Shown piece by piece: positions 13,089-28,000 of a DNA stretch of 64,000 nucleotides; positions within the stretch are counted from its first letter, which is position 1; the number at the start of each line of letters is the position of its first letter. The position numbers were made by a program, and so were the translations under genes. Below the pieces are notes generated by a model. It was given only the letters and a program-made list of their open reading frames with translations, made no database searches and was not told where the DNA came from. Source of the DNA: Pelecanus crispus (lineage: Eukaryota > Chordata > Aves > Pelecaniformes > Pelecanidae); the NCBI RefSeq assembly GCF_030463565.1, contig NC_134643.1, positions 78,489,721 to 78,553,720 of the forward strand, given 5' to 3'.

Positions 13089-16000
13089 CCAACAGCTGTT
13101 AAGTATCCACCTCATTCATCTGTCTGAACATCCACTTGAACCAATCTAGGTACTCCCCTGAATAAATATGTTATTAAGCTGTGGGCTACACTGCAAGAAC
13201 TGAGGACTTTTGACTGACAGCTAGGAGTGGTAAGCCTTAGGTGTAAGTGGGAGAAAAGGCAGTGGTAGCTTTCACTAATCTTTTCAGTCAGGGCCTAGCA
13301 TGCTCTTACTGTTCATTTCCTCCTCCTGCATCTGACTCCTTCAAAAGGGGAAAACCACCCATCAACAGGGCAGCATCATCAGGAACATGCACAGGTCACA
13401 GTGCGGAAATCATTCTGCCAGGAGTCTGAGAACATTCTGGCAGGGTATTGTGCAATTTTCTAAGTTGATTCCCTAATAACACCTCCAAATCACTCACATT
13501 AAATGACACCATAACTTGCCTCTTTGGGAAGAAATCACACAGTATCTCAACAGTTCATATTGCAAGAAAATGAAAGCACACCAATATCTTCTCACTTTCT
13601 AGTAACTAGTCACCTCAAGGGGCAAAATTCTTTGCAATACCTTTGAGGAAAACAGGCAACATGCTGGTCTTGCAATGCATCTTTCTGAATAAGGGCAGGG
13701 TGACACCTGATGTCTTCCTTTACAGAATCTATTAAAGCATCCTGAGAAACTTCTTGAGCTTCATGATAAACAGCATAAACTGAGCTGAAGTTAGTATTGT
13801 TAACTTAAGAGGGTCTGTTTCGCTTGTTTATTTGACACTTCCTATCCCCGCCTTCCCACTCCTTAAATGCACATTGCATTTACGGTCAATCTTTGGTATT
13901 AGAAAGGAATTAAAACACCAAACACTAGGGATACATGGAAGGAGCGCTCTCTCCTGGTCCTGCCAGTCAATAACAGACTACATAAAGCAAAGAACAGCCA
14001 AATGAAATGCCTAGCAGGTGGCACCATAAGTGAGCATCACCAAAGCAGCAATGTTTCAACCAGAATACTGCATGCCAGGCATAAGAGGTTATTCCACTAG
14101 CAGTACCTAATGCTCTCTCTCACCAAAAGAAAATCTTAGTTTCCATTCACTCCAAGGCACCTGCACCAGCAGAAAGAGCATGGATTTAAAACCCTAAAGC
14201 TCCACAACTGCTTTAGGCTAATACTAAAACTTTATTTTACTTTCACAAACTTACAGAACCCAAGTACTTTAACTCTAAACATTTTCCACTCTGGCTTAAG
14301 TGCAAGAACAACTGCTACTGGTCCCCTGGAAAAAACCTCAACATTTGTTGCAAACACATTTTGATCTTTCGTATACCTGTTAAATACAAGGGGTAAGATC
14401 TTGCCTAGACAAAAAGCAACAGCTTCAAATCCATATACAAATCATGGTGAAGTTTCTGTGTTTCAAAATGCATTGCTTAACTAAAGAAATTATCTAAAAA
14501 GCTCACATTTTCCAGGTAAAATTCACCTGAACATAAACACAGCAAGAACAAACTCATGGTGGTGTAACAGCTGCCAACCCCAAAATGCAGGCTATTGATC
14601 TTTGAGGAAAGTAGGATCAAGAAAGCACTAAATGTAAGGAAGCGGAAACATGAGCCACCTTCTGTCGCGTTGCTGAAAGTAGCTGATGAACTGAGGCAAT
14701 TCCGTTTGGAGGTTAAAAGTACGAGGCAACCATCTTGGCCCGTCTGGTCCTCCAGCTCGTCTAGAGATGGATGCCAGGCAGTCTTTGACAGTCAGGAGGT
14801 TCTCACATGGGAACTGATTCAGCATTACCTCAGGCCTTTCCTCACTTAGCTTCCTACAAAACAGAGAAGTTGCTGGGTGAAGGAGGAAGGTTGGGGAGGC
14901 CTTTGGGAACACAGTTTTTATAGCAACAAAAGAATTTGTCTTATCAGGGGAACAATTGCAACCTATAATCTTTGAAGTGTGAGAAGTTGTAGAGGATGTC
15001 TGCTTCTCCCTCGTTGTCTGTGAATACAAAACGGGGATGTGTCAGGTTGTTGAGGACTTGCTGAATGTCTGTGAAAACCCTGGAAGAAGAAAAAGGCATA
15101 TGAAGAAAAATGTGAGTTTGGTTTCTGAAACTGATCAACTCTTGCTTGAACTGAAAAAAGTTTTAAGCTTGGCTTCCTACAAGAATTATGCTTTACCAAT
15201 ACATGCTATCTATGACAATCTCTTCTTAACCCACAGAAATGTTTTAAATTGAAATGGGACAGATTAAAAAAAATAATTTTGAGACAGAAATCTCAAAGAT
15301 CATTTAGCTCCTACAACCTTCACAAAAACAGCAATTCAGAAGACAGTGATTAAGTCCCCAACAGAGAAGCACTAACATGAACTCACTATTCTACATGAGA
15401 AGTCCCTGAGGCCTTGTAAATGCCTTTGTTGCTGGAAGAACCCTAAAAATCAACCTGCTGTCATTCACAAGAAAGAAATTCATAGGGTATCTTGTCAGTT
15501 TAACTCAATAGCTTCAGAAGACTATTTTCAAAACTTCACATGAACAGAGACAGTTCCAAACAATCAAAACATATGGAAGTATGTACATTACATGTGTGCA
15601 GGAAGTACACACAACTTTTGAGATTTAATACAAATCCCCTCACAGCCCCATAAAAAAAACCACACCAAAACCCAACCCAAACCTGATACACATTACAGAA
15701 CATAACCAAGAATGAGGTAAGATGTTCTATATCTTCAGAAATTCCTCTCTCAAATAAAACCAGTGACTTGGCTATCTGACATGCTAAAACAAGCAGATAG
15801 CAATATAGGTTATTTTGATGATTTTACAGCTTAAAGTGAGGTCACTTAATTCAGAATTCACCATGATGACTCAAAAAGCAAGACTGACATAGAAAACAGT
15901 TCTCACGGTATGGGAACATTTAAACAGACTAAGCAATCACTAGTTTTTTCCATGAGAAACCACTATATTCTTCCTCCTCTCCAGACCTATTCTTATCAGT

Positions 16001-19000
16001 TGTGTAACTTTCCTCTCCTCTTCTGCTACTAACCAAGTGGAAGATATATTCCCCTGAGAGAGACTTCTCTAAAATAATGAACTGTAAAAATAGCCCAGTC
16101 ACAGGGGGAAATATATTCTTTTAAAAGAAAAGTATGTAAGACATTTTGCATAGCTCCATGTGTGACATGCTACAACCGTTACACTATTTATGCTGGAACC
16201 TAAAACTAAGAGAGCTGACTTCACTGTAGATGAAGAGAGTCAGCCTGGCATCCCCACTGAAAGAAGTCACCAGTCTTTCCCCACTGTTGTGACAGAGCAA
16301 AGTTACTATCTTCATACAGCCCCACTAGCATTTCTTTCTGCAGTATGTGGCTTGGCTTCTCCTTGTAAGCCTGCAGACTAGGGGAAAGTACAATACCAAA
16401 TTTGATACAGGACCCAGTAAAAGTTCCACCAAACCCATTTAACATACAAGCTATCCAAATATCCACTGGTTCGGAGCAACTTTCAGTCCTTGCTGAAGCA
16501 AAAGGGAATCAAACTGGTGACCTGAAGATAAAAGGCCTTATAATGCTGTAACAAAGTCTTGAAGCATCCAACATCCCCACACAAACACACATGCAAGAAC
16601 ACAGGCAACACGAGAAATACTAGAATTTAAGTTGCTCATACCGTCCCAGATCAGTCCCTTACAAACACACCCTACAATACAAGTTATCATCCCACAGGTA
16701 CTAGTCCTGTGTAGCTGGATCCAAACCTAGCTAATAAATATTAGTAGCAACAGGTTCATCAGATCTACACAACGGACCTATTCTGATTGTTAAATCCACT
16801 CAAAAAATGGGAGCAGCAATATGTTGGGTCACACCCCCACCCCCCCCCCCCCTTGTGATTAAGCCCCTTTAGCATGGCATGGAAATATTTTCACCAACAT
16901 ATTACACAATGTTTTGTGACAGAATGCTGGAATGCTGGCCTTCAGGATTCCTGGCTTCTGCTCCAGGCTATGTGAGCAGTGTCTGGTTTCCAGCTCAGGA
17001 AAAAGGGTAAAATGAATGCAGCCAAGTATAGTGTTTGGTACGCCCATTCTGAAAAGCAATGTGGTTGGATAAAACTTGTATAATGTTAAGTATTTGGAGT
17101 ACAGCCACAGTTAGAGTTGGGCTAAGGTTGTACAATTATTTGGTTACTTATCTGCAAAAACAATCCAGTTACAGTTGCTTTCTCTAGGACAGAAGTGAAA
17201 CCTTGGTTCAAAATTAGCGTTATGCTGGAGCTATGAAAAGTCACAGATAGGACTCCTTTGCATATGAGCTACCAGAGAACTTGAAAGCACTTTCAGGTAA
17301 AGTTCAAAAAAAGGTTTTTACTGATGTTAGTGGCAGTAACTCAGTAGGGGATCTTTGGGAGTCAAAAGAGTAAGGCTGCCTTCCCCTCCAGCTGCAGCTA
17401 CAGCACATGTCTTTGAAACCTTTTCTGGTTCATCAACTGATGGTTCTCACAACAGTTCTTCCAACTAGGGTAACAATGAGGCTGAACTATAACCTAAAGT
17501 GTTAGAGCAGATTAATGAGTGCTTAAGGCCAAACAAAAACATAACCCCTCTGGCAAACTCCCTACTCCAGTCAGAAAGAGGCAATGGTATGAAAAATGCT
17601 GCTGTAACAAAGGCCTGAGGCCAAGGCATTTGGCCTTACATAGCATGGAAGGACACCTGCAGAGCCTGGCAGCATCCAATAACTCCAATAAATCTTCTTC
17701 CACATCATTCCCTAGACATCATTTAATCAGAGGTTCCCTCCCTCCTCCCCCCTTTTTATTCCATGTTTCCAAATACATAATTTGGTAATAAACTCCCACT
17801 GCTGGCTGGGCACCAGCTACTTTTCGCAGCTGAAGAGCACAGTGTTCTTTACACAAATTGGGGATTCAGCTGAGAGGCAGGTCATCTCCTCCTGCACATC
17901 CAAAAATCTATTTCCCTTCAGTGTTAAGGCACTTACATGTTCTACATAAGTTCTACACCACACAGAAACACAGTGACCTGCGCTCAGTCATTCCGAACAG
18001 CAGGCTTAAAGAAAGATTCTGCTACTGTTTTTAACACTTAAAGTCCTAGTAGGGATGCTATAAAGTCTGGGATTAAAGAACATATTATTCAGTAGAATTG
18101 GGCAAGTAAGACAAAAACACGTTAGATGTTACTTAATCTACTCAAAACATTTAAAGCTAAGAAGCAGTTATGAGAATCAACTCCCAAAGCACAGAGCTGA
18201 CAAGACCGATCAAAACAAAGAGTTGTTGTCTCTTAACAGCTCTTTGGGCATCTTTAAAAAATGACTGATGTAGCTGAAGAGAAACATGAAAGGGAAGATC
18301 AGGAGAAAGATATGATCAAGCCCAACACAAACTGGAAGGACTTTTCACATGAATTTTGTCTTTGAAACATTTAGTTATTTTATCCACCTTTTTTTCAAGC
18401 CAGCAATCAGCACAGCTGGATAGAATAATCTCCCTAGGGCAGCAGTTACTATTAATGCTACAAGACCTACCTGAACCTGTAATTTTGCTGTATCAAACTA
18501 CATGTACTTGCTCCCCTGCTTTTCAAGATTCGGGTCAAACATTTATTTTATCTTCCCATTCTCTGTCTTGGCTCTACTTGGAAACAAGATGACTAAGAAT
18601 TTGTCCCACATTCTAAACTTTGCAACCTCATGCATTTAATTTCTTCTGAATCCCCTAAAACAGTGACAACATGCAAGGCAGAGCATATACATTAATAGGC
18701 TACACACACCTACCCAGCTTCACATATTCCCACCTGCCTGTCTGTGGCGACAGCCTTAAAAGAGGCCAAGAGCACTGGAAGACTGCAACTCCCACTACGT
18801 CATCTGGACTCTGAGATGCTACCCTGCTCCTGGAGGAACTTTAGTAGATGAAATTCAGAACACAAGAAGGACCTTCTGGCCTCCTGTGGAGGCCACGCTG
18901 CTCTGCTTTCTCCTCTCCAGACAGGAACTGGATAAAGAAGAAGAGAGGAAAACCCTTAGGAGTACATGGACAGGGTGTGGACAGGGTGTTGATGACATTC

Positions 19001-22000
19001 CTTAGAAGCAGAACAGGAAGGATTTGGCATGCGTTTCGCCCCTCCTTCCCGCCCTGATGTGAATGCCATTCACCTGAAATATGAGATGCAAAATAAAGAG
19101 GTAGCAGAGAAAATAAGTCGACATTTCCCAATGTCCTCACTGTTTCTTTCCATCTCTATTAGAATGTATCTGCCTTTGACTCCTGTTATCTGAAGTAGAG
19201 GGAAGCACACTGAGGGTAAGAAAAAACTATTTTTTCCTCCACAGTCTTGTAAGCAGAGATTTCAACTGCATAATGAAATCCAGACTATCACTGAGCAAAA
19301 TGCCTCTCAACTCAAAGTGACTTTGATTTTCAGTAGTTCTTCTCAAGCTGATCTAGTGAGTAACAAATCCCCTCAACACAAGCAGCTGTGGTGTGAGTAT
19401 ACCTACCAAATACATTTTAGCCTAACCTCATTCCTTAAGCAAAATGTTGCAAGCAAGAACTTGGATCCCAGTGTCACACTACAAACACCCTGGAGTGCAA
19501 CTCCCAGCACAGGCTACTTAATAGTATGTTTTTCTGGAATAAAACTAGTAATAAGGCAGTCTAGCCATGCAGTACCACTGCTTTTGCTCATAAAAATCCC
19601 TTATCTTTGCAATGTTCTTCCAGCTTTCTTCTGAAATAGTTTCACACCATACACTCCATTTTTGTAGTAAGGCACATATCCACATATTTAAAATACCCCA
19701 GGTTTTGACAAGATTCCTGTTTGGGAATCTCATGTGAAGAAGGGGAATAGTCTGTTATATTTACACAGCACAGAGAAGCATATGTACCCCTATGGACGTA
19801 CATGCTATAATGCAGAAAATAAGTCTTTAGTCTTTCTTATATACTGTAGTCGTACTCCGTAGTGAAAAGTGTTACAAAATCATGCAACTTTTCTTTCACC
19901 CAGAAGGTGGCACTTACTTAAAAAAAAAATCTAAACTGATTTTTAGAAATCCTGTGACAATCCACTTACTCTGAAGAATCCAACAAGAACAATGACTAAG
20001 TCAGAATCTCAAGCAAGTGGCTGCATATAAACACACATTCAACTTGCCTCTGTTGTTCAAGGCTGGAAGAGGCTGTTCAGCCTCAGCACACTGCAATTAT
20101 TATACTTAATCTTGTTAAGAAAGCATTTTGTTTGCAGATACGTACTTGAAAATTTTGTCTTTGTCATAAACTGGTGGGTTTATCGCTATAGGCAGTTTTT
20201 CCTTGTTTTCTGCTAAAATAGCCTAAAAAACAAAAACCCATAAAAAGTTAATATGGGGCAGAATAAAGAAGCAGCTTTAGGTCAAACTCCACAACATTCA
20301 GCAGATATGAACAGCAACTTAGACCAAACTGAATTTTAAACTGTGTGTAATCAGGTTTATAAAAGAAGTGATTGAAATACAACATAATCTTTAAGAAGAA
20401 GCTACAGGCAAAATAACCTGTATGACTCAATGTTCATCCAAGTGTTTTATTAGCAACAGCCTGCTGAAGTTTAGCCTGCTGAAATTTTCTCAAATTGTAA
20501 ACCTCTACAGATCATTTTCTGCAATTCCTTATCTCCATGTAAGTATTTAAATACATGTATACAGGTGCATTTGTAGTCACAGTAAAAATGACAGTCCATC
20601 TGCATGTCTCATTGGCCCGTTGTCTTTGGCGCAAGTGAATTCCACCAAAGCTGCATTTTGAGAAATATATTATGTTGTGTAATACGCTGCTCAGAAAAAA
20701 AAAATCAGTACAAGAGCAGAGGCAGAAGGGAATCAGAGGTAAGAAGCTATTAGTAAAAAAGGAACAAGAAATATGGCTTCAAGACCAGCGCTTATCAACA
20801 CTGTCGAAGCACCCTGAGAAATTCCTGTTTCTCCTAAGCATTAAACAAATTATCAAATCACAGATGATCATATGCAGTAAAAGACAAAGTTACTGTATTC
20901 CCAACAAAATGGAAGATTGACCATTTAGCTATAATGGTGTATTACAGAAAACTGAAAAAAATTACAGGAGGCTGGAACCCAATTCTGTTCCTGTGAAAAT
21001 GAGCAAAGGGCAGGTTTTTTGCAGTCTTTAGCAGCAAACATGCTTGAAAAAAAAATCTCACTCCATCTTTTACACCACTTCTGACTGATAAAAAGGAAAT
21101 ACACATTTGGATCATCGCTGATACCCTGCCAAAGGAAGTAGCTCACAGAAACTCTGGGATGGGAGAAGTGCATCTTGAGAAACCAAAGTAGCTGCTGTTC
21201 TGCAACAGCTCCCTGAGTTCCAGCTGCTGCATGCTGTCCTCCTAAGTTGCAGTGGTGAAATGTCTGTCTGGCCACAAATGTACCTCTTTACCTTTGAGGC
21301 TGTTATAGGGAATACAATCACACATAACTGGAAAGCATTAACAAAACCACAATCATAATAAAAGATCTTAGACATCACCTTCTAAAATAGATTGGACAGT
21401 ACAAATATAAAATAATTCCTTCAGTCACCTAAGAATAGGATGGGAGATTGTACTTTTAAGAGAAGACAACTACAATTCTCAAAACAGTACCAGAGGATTC
21501 ATTAGTGTCTTTTCTGCCACTCGAACACAGGGAGCTGTTGCAGAACAGCAACTAGTCTAGTCACCCCAAGAGATACTTCTTCCATCCCAGACGCTTCATT
21601 AGAAGCTGCCACCCCTGACACTGGTTTCTGCAATCACTGCCTAATCATTACCCATAGTACCATTTAAGTTACAGCCTTTGTGGTCTGTGTTGGAGACCAG
21701 AATTAGGTAACAGAACAAAAAACAGGTAAAAGTTAAGCCACAATGTTGCTGTAACAGCTCCACAATTCTTTATTTAGAACACGGAAGCCTTCAGATTTAA
21801 AGGAAAATTAGAATAAGTAATATGAACATCCTTAGCTATAGTAAAAACCAACAGCACAGACCATTTAACAACAAATTATTATTTGCACATAGTAATAAAG
21901 CAGTTGCAGAAACTGTACTGTGATAGCAGCAAACGATTTTGAAGCAGTATGACTTGCATAAACATTTAGAAACACTTTCACACAACTGTATTTCCTTGCA

Positions 22001-25000
22001 GAACTGCTGGCTCACATATTAATGCTGTAAAGATATCTGAAGTTGTCTGCACTTTTTTGCGCATGCTGCTCTGCGTTTGTGAAAACAGGGGAACCGGAAG
22101 CGTCAGCAAGATGGTATCTCTTTCTAGCCATCTCACTTTGGTGTTTAAGGATGTGCTATGCCCTAAACAATTCTTCACTGGTCTGTCACCAGTCAAGACT
22201 TTAATCCACAGCTAAACATTCTAGAGTAAAAGAAAGCTCTGTTGGTTGGTTCTAGCATCAATATTTTGCTGTCATCTCTTCTCAATAGCTGAGTGGCACA
22301 GACACAGTAAAGAAAAAAAGGATGCTTTGAGAAGATGTTTTTAAGGTGGGGTGGTAAAGGAGGACACCGTTTGCCCATCTGCCACACACAGTTCTTTAAC
22401 TTGACCTGGTCTCCCAAAACAGAATTAAAACACATGCAAAAAATTGCCTTATCTGAGATCCAGGCACTTTAGCCAAGAGAACACCTTTAAGACATGAACT
22501 ACGGGTGCACTGTTGTTCCTCATCTGTAAATGTCAAGTACATCTATATCCCTCTTCCAAAAATGTCAAATCCCAACCAACCAGTCTAACTTAGGTTACAA
22601 GACAGCCTAGCTATTTTGAATTTCTATCTTTCTTTGGCAGAAACTTAATTTCTGACTAAATATTGTTAATAACAAGCTGGATCCAGCATTTTCTCCCTAT
22701 CCTCTATCATAAAAAAACCATACAGTTGGGGTAGAGTATAGATTCATCGTTAGAAGTTGCACTTAAAACACTGTTAGTGGCCAGTACAGCGTCCTCATAG
22801 GCATTACGTTCCTTCATTTTTCTTAAAAAAAAAAAAAAAACCAAAAACAACCTCATGCAGGTCTCATTCATGAAAAGGAGATTCCAAACAACAATAATTT
22901 CACATCCTTAAAATACCACAAACCTTTAGCAGAAAGGAGCTCAAAACAAAACAGATGACTACTTTATAACAGTGCCAAACTAAAGACACCTCTGCTCCAA
23001 TATTTAATGGTTCTAACCCGTGACATTAAATGAGTAGCCAGGTTGAAAAATATAACCACTCCTAAAATACTAAAATAAATCTTTCTGCAATTCGAGACTG
23101 ACCAGAAGTGCTACAATAATAAATCTAATCAGTAAGCCTATTAGATAATGTCTCAAACATCTAACTGGAAGGTGGGTACCTCATATCAAGTACCCTGTAG
23201 CATGCTTATAAAAAAAGTTATACAATACCACAGTAACATACTAGAAATAATTTGTGTTGCTTCAGTTTTTAAACAGTTAAATATGATGCGTAAGACATTT
23301 CTTGTCTCAACATGCTTTCTTTGAAATGATTTGCGGGTTTTTTTTGGTTAATAGTTATACTCTAAATCAATCTTTAAGCCCAAAAAGAAGCAAAATCAGA
23401 ATTCTTGCAATGTTTTTACACACTACCTCTTCTTAAAAGGGATGAAATATTAGATTTGTTAAAATTATACCTGGTAATGCTCCTCTGATGGCTCTGGAGT
23501 AAAACAGTTGACATCCAACACTTCATTAGGCACCCATGGTAACAAAACACACTTCCTGATCAAGCGGTCTGTTTCCCCATAAGCATAATCACGAGTCACT
23601 TCATCTGCAGCAAAACAAGGAGAACCTTCTAGGAACTGTCTTTTGTTCTCCACTGAAAATCCTCCTCATGTCACATCACACCAATGACAGCTGAACAGTT
23701 AATACTACAACTTTTTTATTTCAATGCAAAATTAGAGATAATTAAAGAACTACATTAAAAAGGGTATTATTTAGGATGCAGAAATTACTCCAAAACCATC
23801 TGACTTATGTCAGTTTAGTCAGACAGCTGGGCACTTATCTCCTCTACATGATGGGGGCATAAGGTGGCCCCCAACCAAGATTACAGGAGCAAATTGTTGG
23901 CCTGGCTTTCCCAACTTCAAGTACTTGACTTTGTAACTCAAAGCTACAAACATAGACTTTCAAGGAAATTTTTTTTAAACTCTCAGACGACTGAATCAAT
24001 AGTTTCACTAAGACAGCGATGCAATATTTGAGTCCTCTGTCAATAAATCATTAACAACATTTTTTGATGGATGAAGGCCACTATCTCACATAAATTACGG
24101 TGTTAGAAATACCAGCCAGAGAACGTTTAAATTCGATAGCACTGCAAATATGCAGTCATTTTGGTCTTGAAATATTTGTTCTGCTGTGAAGTGCTCAGTG
24201 ATTTGTAAGAATATGGCGCATCTTCTCTTGCAGGTATTCAAAAAAACCCAAACAACTTTACAGACACACACTTACCACCAGTTTCAAGGTCTCTCAAAGG
24301 CCAGAGAACAGTGTAAGCAATTTGTTGAGGCATATAAAACAGAGGTGCTGTTGCAAAGCTAGGCTGATCTGAATGCTGAATGCGTGATCCAAATTCATCC
24401 ATAATGTACCAGACGGGAACCTTCTCCTCAGCAGTCTGTATGATTAAAGAGAGTGAGATATCCTGCACATATCAATTGCTAGAAAAGCACCACAAGACAG
24501 AAGGCACTGGCAGCACCCCCTACACCATTTCTCTAGCCAAGATTGTGAGGAGGTGCCAAGCACAGAGTAACACTCCCATCCCTGTAACTCTGAGGCTAAG
24601 CCAGCCTAGCATCCAGTCACTGCTGGAACAGCCTGTTTCCATCTCAACTGCACAGTCCCATCCTCTTTCTTATGCTAGTGCTACTGCTTACCAGACCTGC
24701 TTCCCCTCTACCAAACTACCCAGCTCAGGGAGCTAAACCAGCAGAAGGCTGGGTTTTTTGGCAGGGTTAGTTTTCCTGCTGTTTCTATCAGGACCAGTTC
24801 ACTACAAAGAAGTGTTGGAAGCTTATAGCTTAAGAGTGAACAAGAGCAGGACTGCCCCCTGCAACAACAGCTGGCTTTAAGAGTGTTGAGACTGCATCAT
24901 CAAACCACCCCTTCCCACAACACTTGTCATGATAAAATCCTGAATGAATGAATAAACTTTAAATTGCTTGGTAGCACTACTGTTGCCCTTTTACAGATGC

Positions 25001-28000
25001 AGAAATGGAGACACAGAGATTAGACTTAAAATATTCAAATAGCCAGAAAGGGGAATAGAAGACAAATTCAGCTACAAGTGGAATTAATTGTCTTCCAGGA
25101 GAGCACTTTTCAAGTGGTAACACAGATAATTCCAGCCAGCTCACAAGCCATCCATGACAACAAGATAGGAAACAAAGACATAGGGTAGAAAGATTGAGAG
25201 ATACTGTTCAGATCTCCCTTTTATTTAAAAAAAAAAAAAAAACACCACAAAAAAACCAAGAAAAAAAGAAAGCAGTCACAACTAATTCCTTTCTGAGGAA
25301 TTTTTCAGGCATGATACTACTGTGAGCTAAGCTGACACCTTAACTGACAAAGGTGACCAATCCAGGGAACAACCTCAAGCCCCTGAGTTAAGAGGTGCAG
25401 GCTGGTCATGCTCACACTGCTCAGGGTTAGCCCTGCCTATTCAGCATAGGACTTGGCCCGAAGAATTTGCCTTTCTCCTCTTTAATCCAAAATACTCACA
25501 ATAGCCTAGGAGGTACATCGCAGCCCCTATAAAAGAGTTTTTAACTGAACCCTGAGGGTTGGCATTTCCTCAGAAATGGCATGTATGCACTTGAGGGTGT
25601 TTGAAGGCTCAAGACCTGCTGGTATGGTGCCGAAGGATTATGTAGGGCAGAGAGACCAAACCTGGTGTGGTCTTACCCACACTACCTAAAAGCAGTAGCC
25701 CTTGGAGTAAACTGTGCCCAGAAGCACTTAGGCTCCATCTTGAAGCTAGCTGGTTATCACCTGAGGGTGAGCTACCATTTACACAGTACAATCAGTTGCC
25801 AAATACAAACCAGCAAGTTGTTTGACAGTGTAGATATATCCCTGCTATATAAAGCACTCTATACAGGTGAGGAAAACTGTCAGCATAGCTGAGACACACA
25901 CTTTTACGTGAGTCAGTTGATTCATAACAGATTCTTTCCCTTACTATGAGAAAGTTTGAGTAGAAAAAACCCATGTAACATACAAGCAGATGTCCCCCTT
26001 CCAGCTCCCTTCTTTTACAGCAGACTCTTCCCCTCTCTATAAACACCCGCTCAAAGTTCTCCTCAGACAGCTGGTAGCAAGCCACTGTGCATTTTAGCCC
26101 TACATGGCATTTGCTTTCCTTCCAAGTAGAAGCTTATTCTGAAATGCCTGTAAAGGACCTTTTTTGTATTGAAAATAGCCATATATTGGAATGTCTTCAC
26201 TCAGGATTGCTCAGAACTTTTTAGCACCCTAATTAGGCTTTAGAGACTTACCCCTTGAGAAAGCTGGTAGGTCTGATTGTATTTCCACATTTCCTGCAGC
26301 ACTTGCTCAATACTGCCCTCATCTGGGATCTCTCCATGAAAGCCTATTCCCATGAGATTCGTCATTCTGTGCAGTAAACCAGGTACGTGAAGCAGCTGCT
26401 GGCGGGCATGTTCAACACGGTATGTCCAGGCGTGGTCAATGAGGAAAATGCTTAAAGATAGATTTGGTAACATTACAGCGGTATATTTTTACACATTTAT
26501 AGCCAAATGTTCTGTGAATAAGAGCTACATTTCCTTGTAGACGGTTTGACAACTAAGCCTTCTCTTACTCCCAAAGTCACTCCCAGAGTACACATTGTGA
26601 CATTACAGGTTAGGAACAACTTTCCAGCAGTAACTTACACTCTGCTTTTGTCCTAGAAAGGTTATTGTGTGGTTGCTCCTCATTTTTATGGAAATACTAA
26701 CTAACACACAACAGGGCACTCAGTTTGTAAGCCCAGTTCCCTTTAAAGGCCAGGAACACAAGAGTTTGATCATTATTAACTCTACTGCATCAACCTGATA
26801 TTCTCGCCTGAAGAAGGAAAACAATAGATTATTTTGCAAAACCATTCGAGGCTCTTGTTAGCCATGAGCTCTGGGACATCTATGGTCATCTGTAAAACTA
26901 GGTGGAGAGATGTAATCATCAAAAGCCTGTATCATTTGCTGTTTTGAACTTTATAATTTAAGTGTGTTCTCAGATTTAGAAAGGCAATGACTTAGGTTAA
27001 AGCAGGCATGTAGAGGCAGACACCTCTGCTTTATGTTGGTTTTACTCATCAAGGCTAAATTTAGATTTTTAGACTTTGTATGTTTACCTAAGACCTACAA
27101 AGTATCAAAGTTCTGGCAAAAGAAGTTTTATAGAACTGAGCAGAACTGCATTTAGATCTCCAGCAGAGTTGATTTCATCTCACTGCCATTTATTAATATG
27201 AGACAAATAGCCTGTTCTATGTTTGAAATCAATAAGAACACAAAAAGCTGTGTTGTAACATTAAGTTGTCTCTTACGCAACTTTTTTCTAGTTTTATAGC
27301 TGTATACGAGTCTCATATTCATGACAGATAAGCTGATTCTGAAGAAAACCAACAGTAACTTGATGTATTCAATTATATATGCATGCCTAGCACGCAATCA
27401 CACAATCACACTCTTGAATTATATTTTAGTCAACTGGAGGAAATTTAATGGTCCGTGTATCATTACTCTGAAGCTGCTTAGTAGCTCCTTAGCCTGAGAT
27501 TTGTGAAGGTCACAATTATTTCTTTTTTTTTTTTTTTTTTTCCCCCAAGGGCACACAGTCTTGCAGATACAAAGTTTCTGTTTTCTTTCTGCAGAACTCA
27601 TTTCAAGGTTGCCTTGGCCCTGTTTTCTCCCTCAGTTTTAGTAATAAGCATCTTCTGCATGATTTAGAAAACAACAACATTAAGATACTTGCACTCCTAG
27701 TACCCTTTGCAGTATGTGCCTCATAGCATGCACCTTTCCTCAAACAGGCAGTTATGTCTCATAGTAAGAAAAGAGGATTTCTGAACAGTATCAAACAAGT
27801 TCTAAAGAAAACTGTCCATATCATTTTAGGGTTTAAGGCTACTCAAAGATTGAACACCAGTTCGGAAATCATTACTCACCTATTGGGATCGGAGGCTTGA
27901 AGCCCATTCTCATTTGTTACGATAACTTTGAAACAAGGTTCATTTCCAGGATTTGGTTTCTTTTTAAATTCTTCTTCCATTTCTTCATCACCTTCTTCCT

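Larger units (their letters stand above)
8488..27879 (-). other. Smaller TTLL12 introns (4, 7-13)
   Basis: The remaining introns are 23605-24275, 14854-14962, 13015-14658, 12040-12902, 11804-11887, 11253-11721, 9188-11183 and 8488-9048. Apart from the (GA)n tract at 13017 and short A/T runs, no recognisable element is seen in them. Confidence 0.7.

Noticed and set aside
12864-13127. ORFs with long Ser-Leu or Arg-Glu dipeptide repeats
   Set aside because: They are translations of the (GA)n microsatellite. The only real coding part is TTLL12 exon 9 (12903-13014, minus). It is not a CRISPR array.
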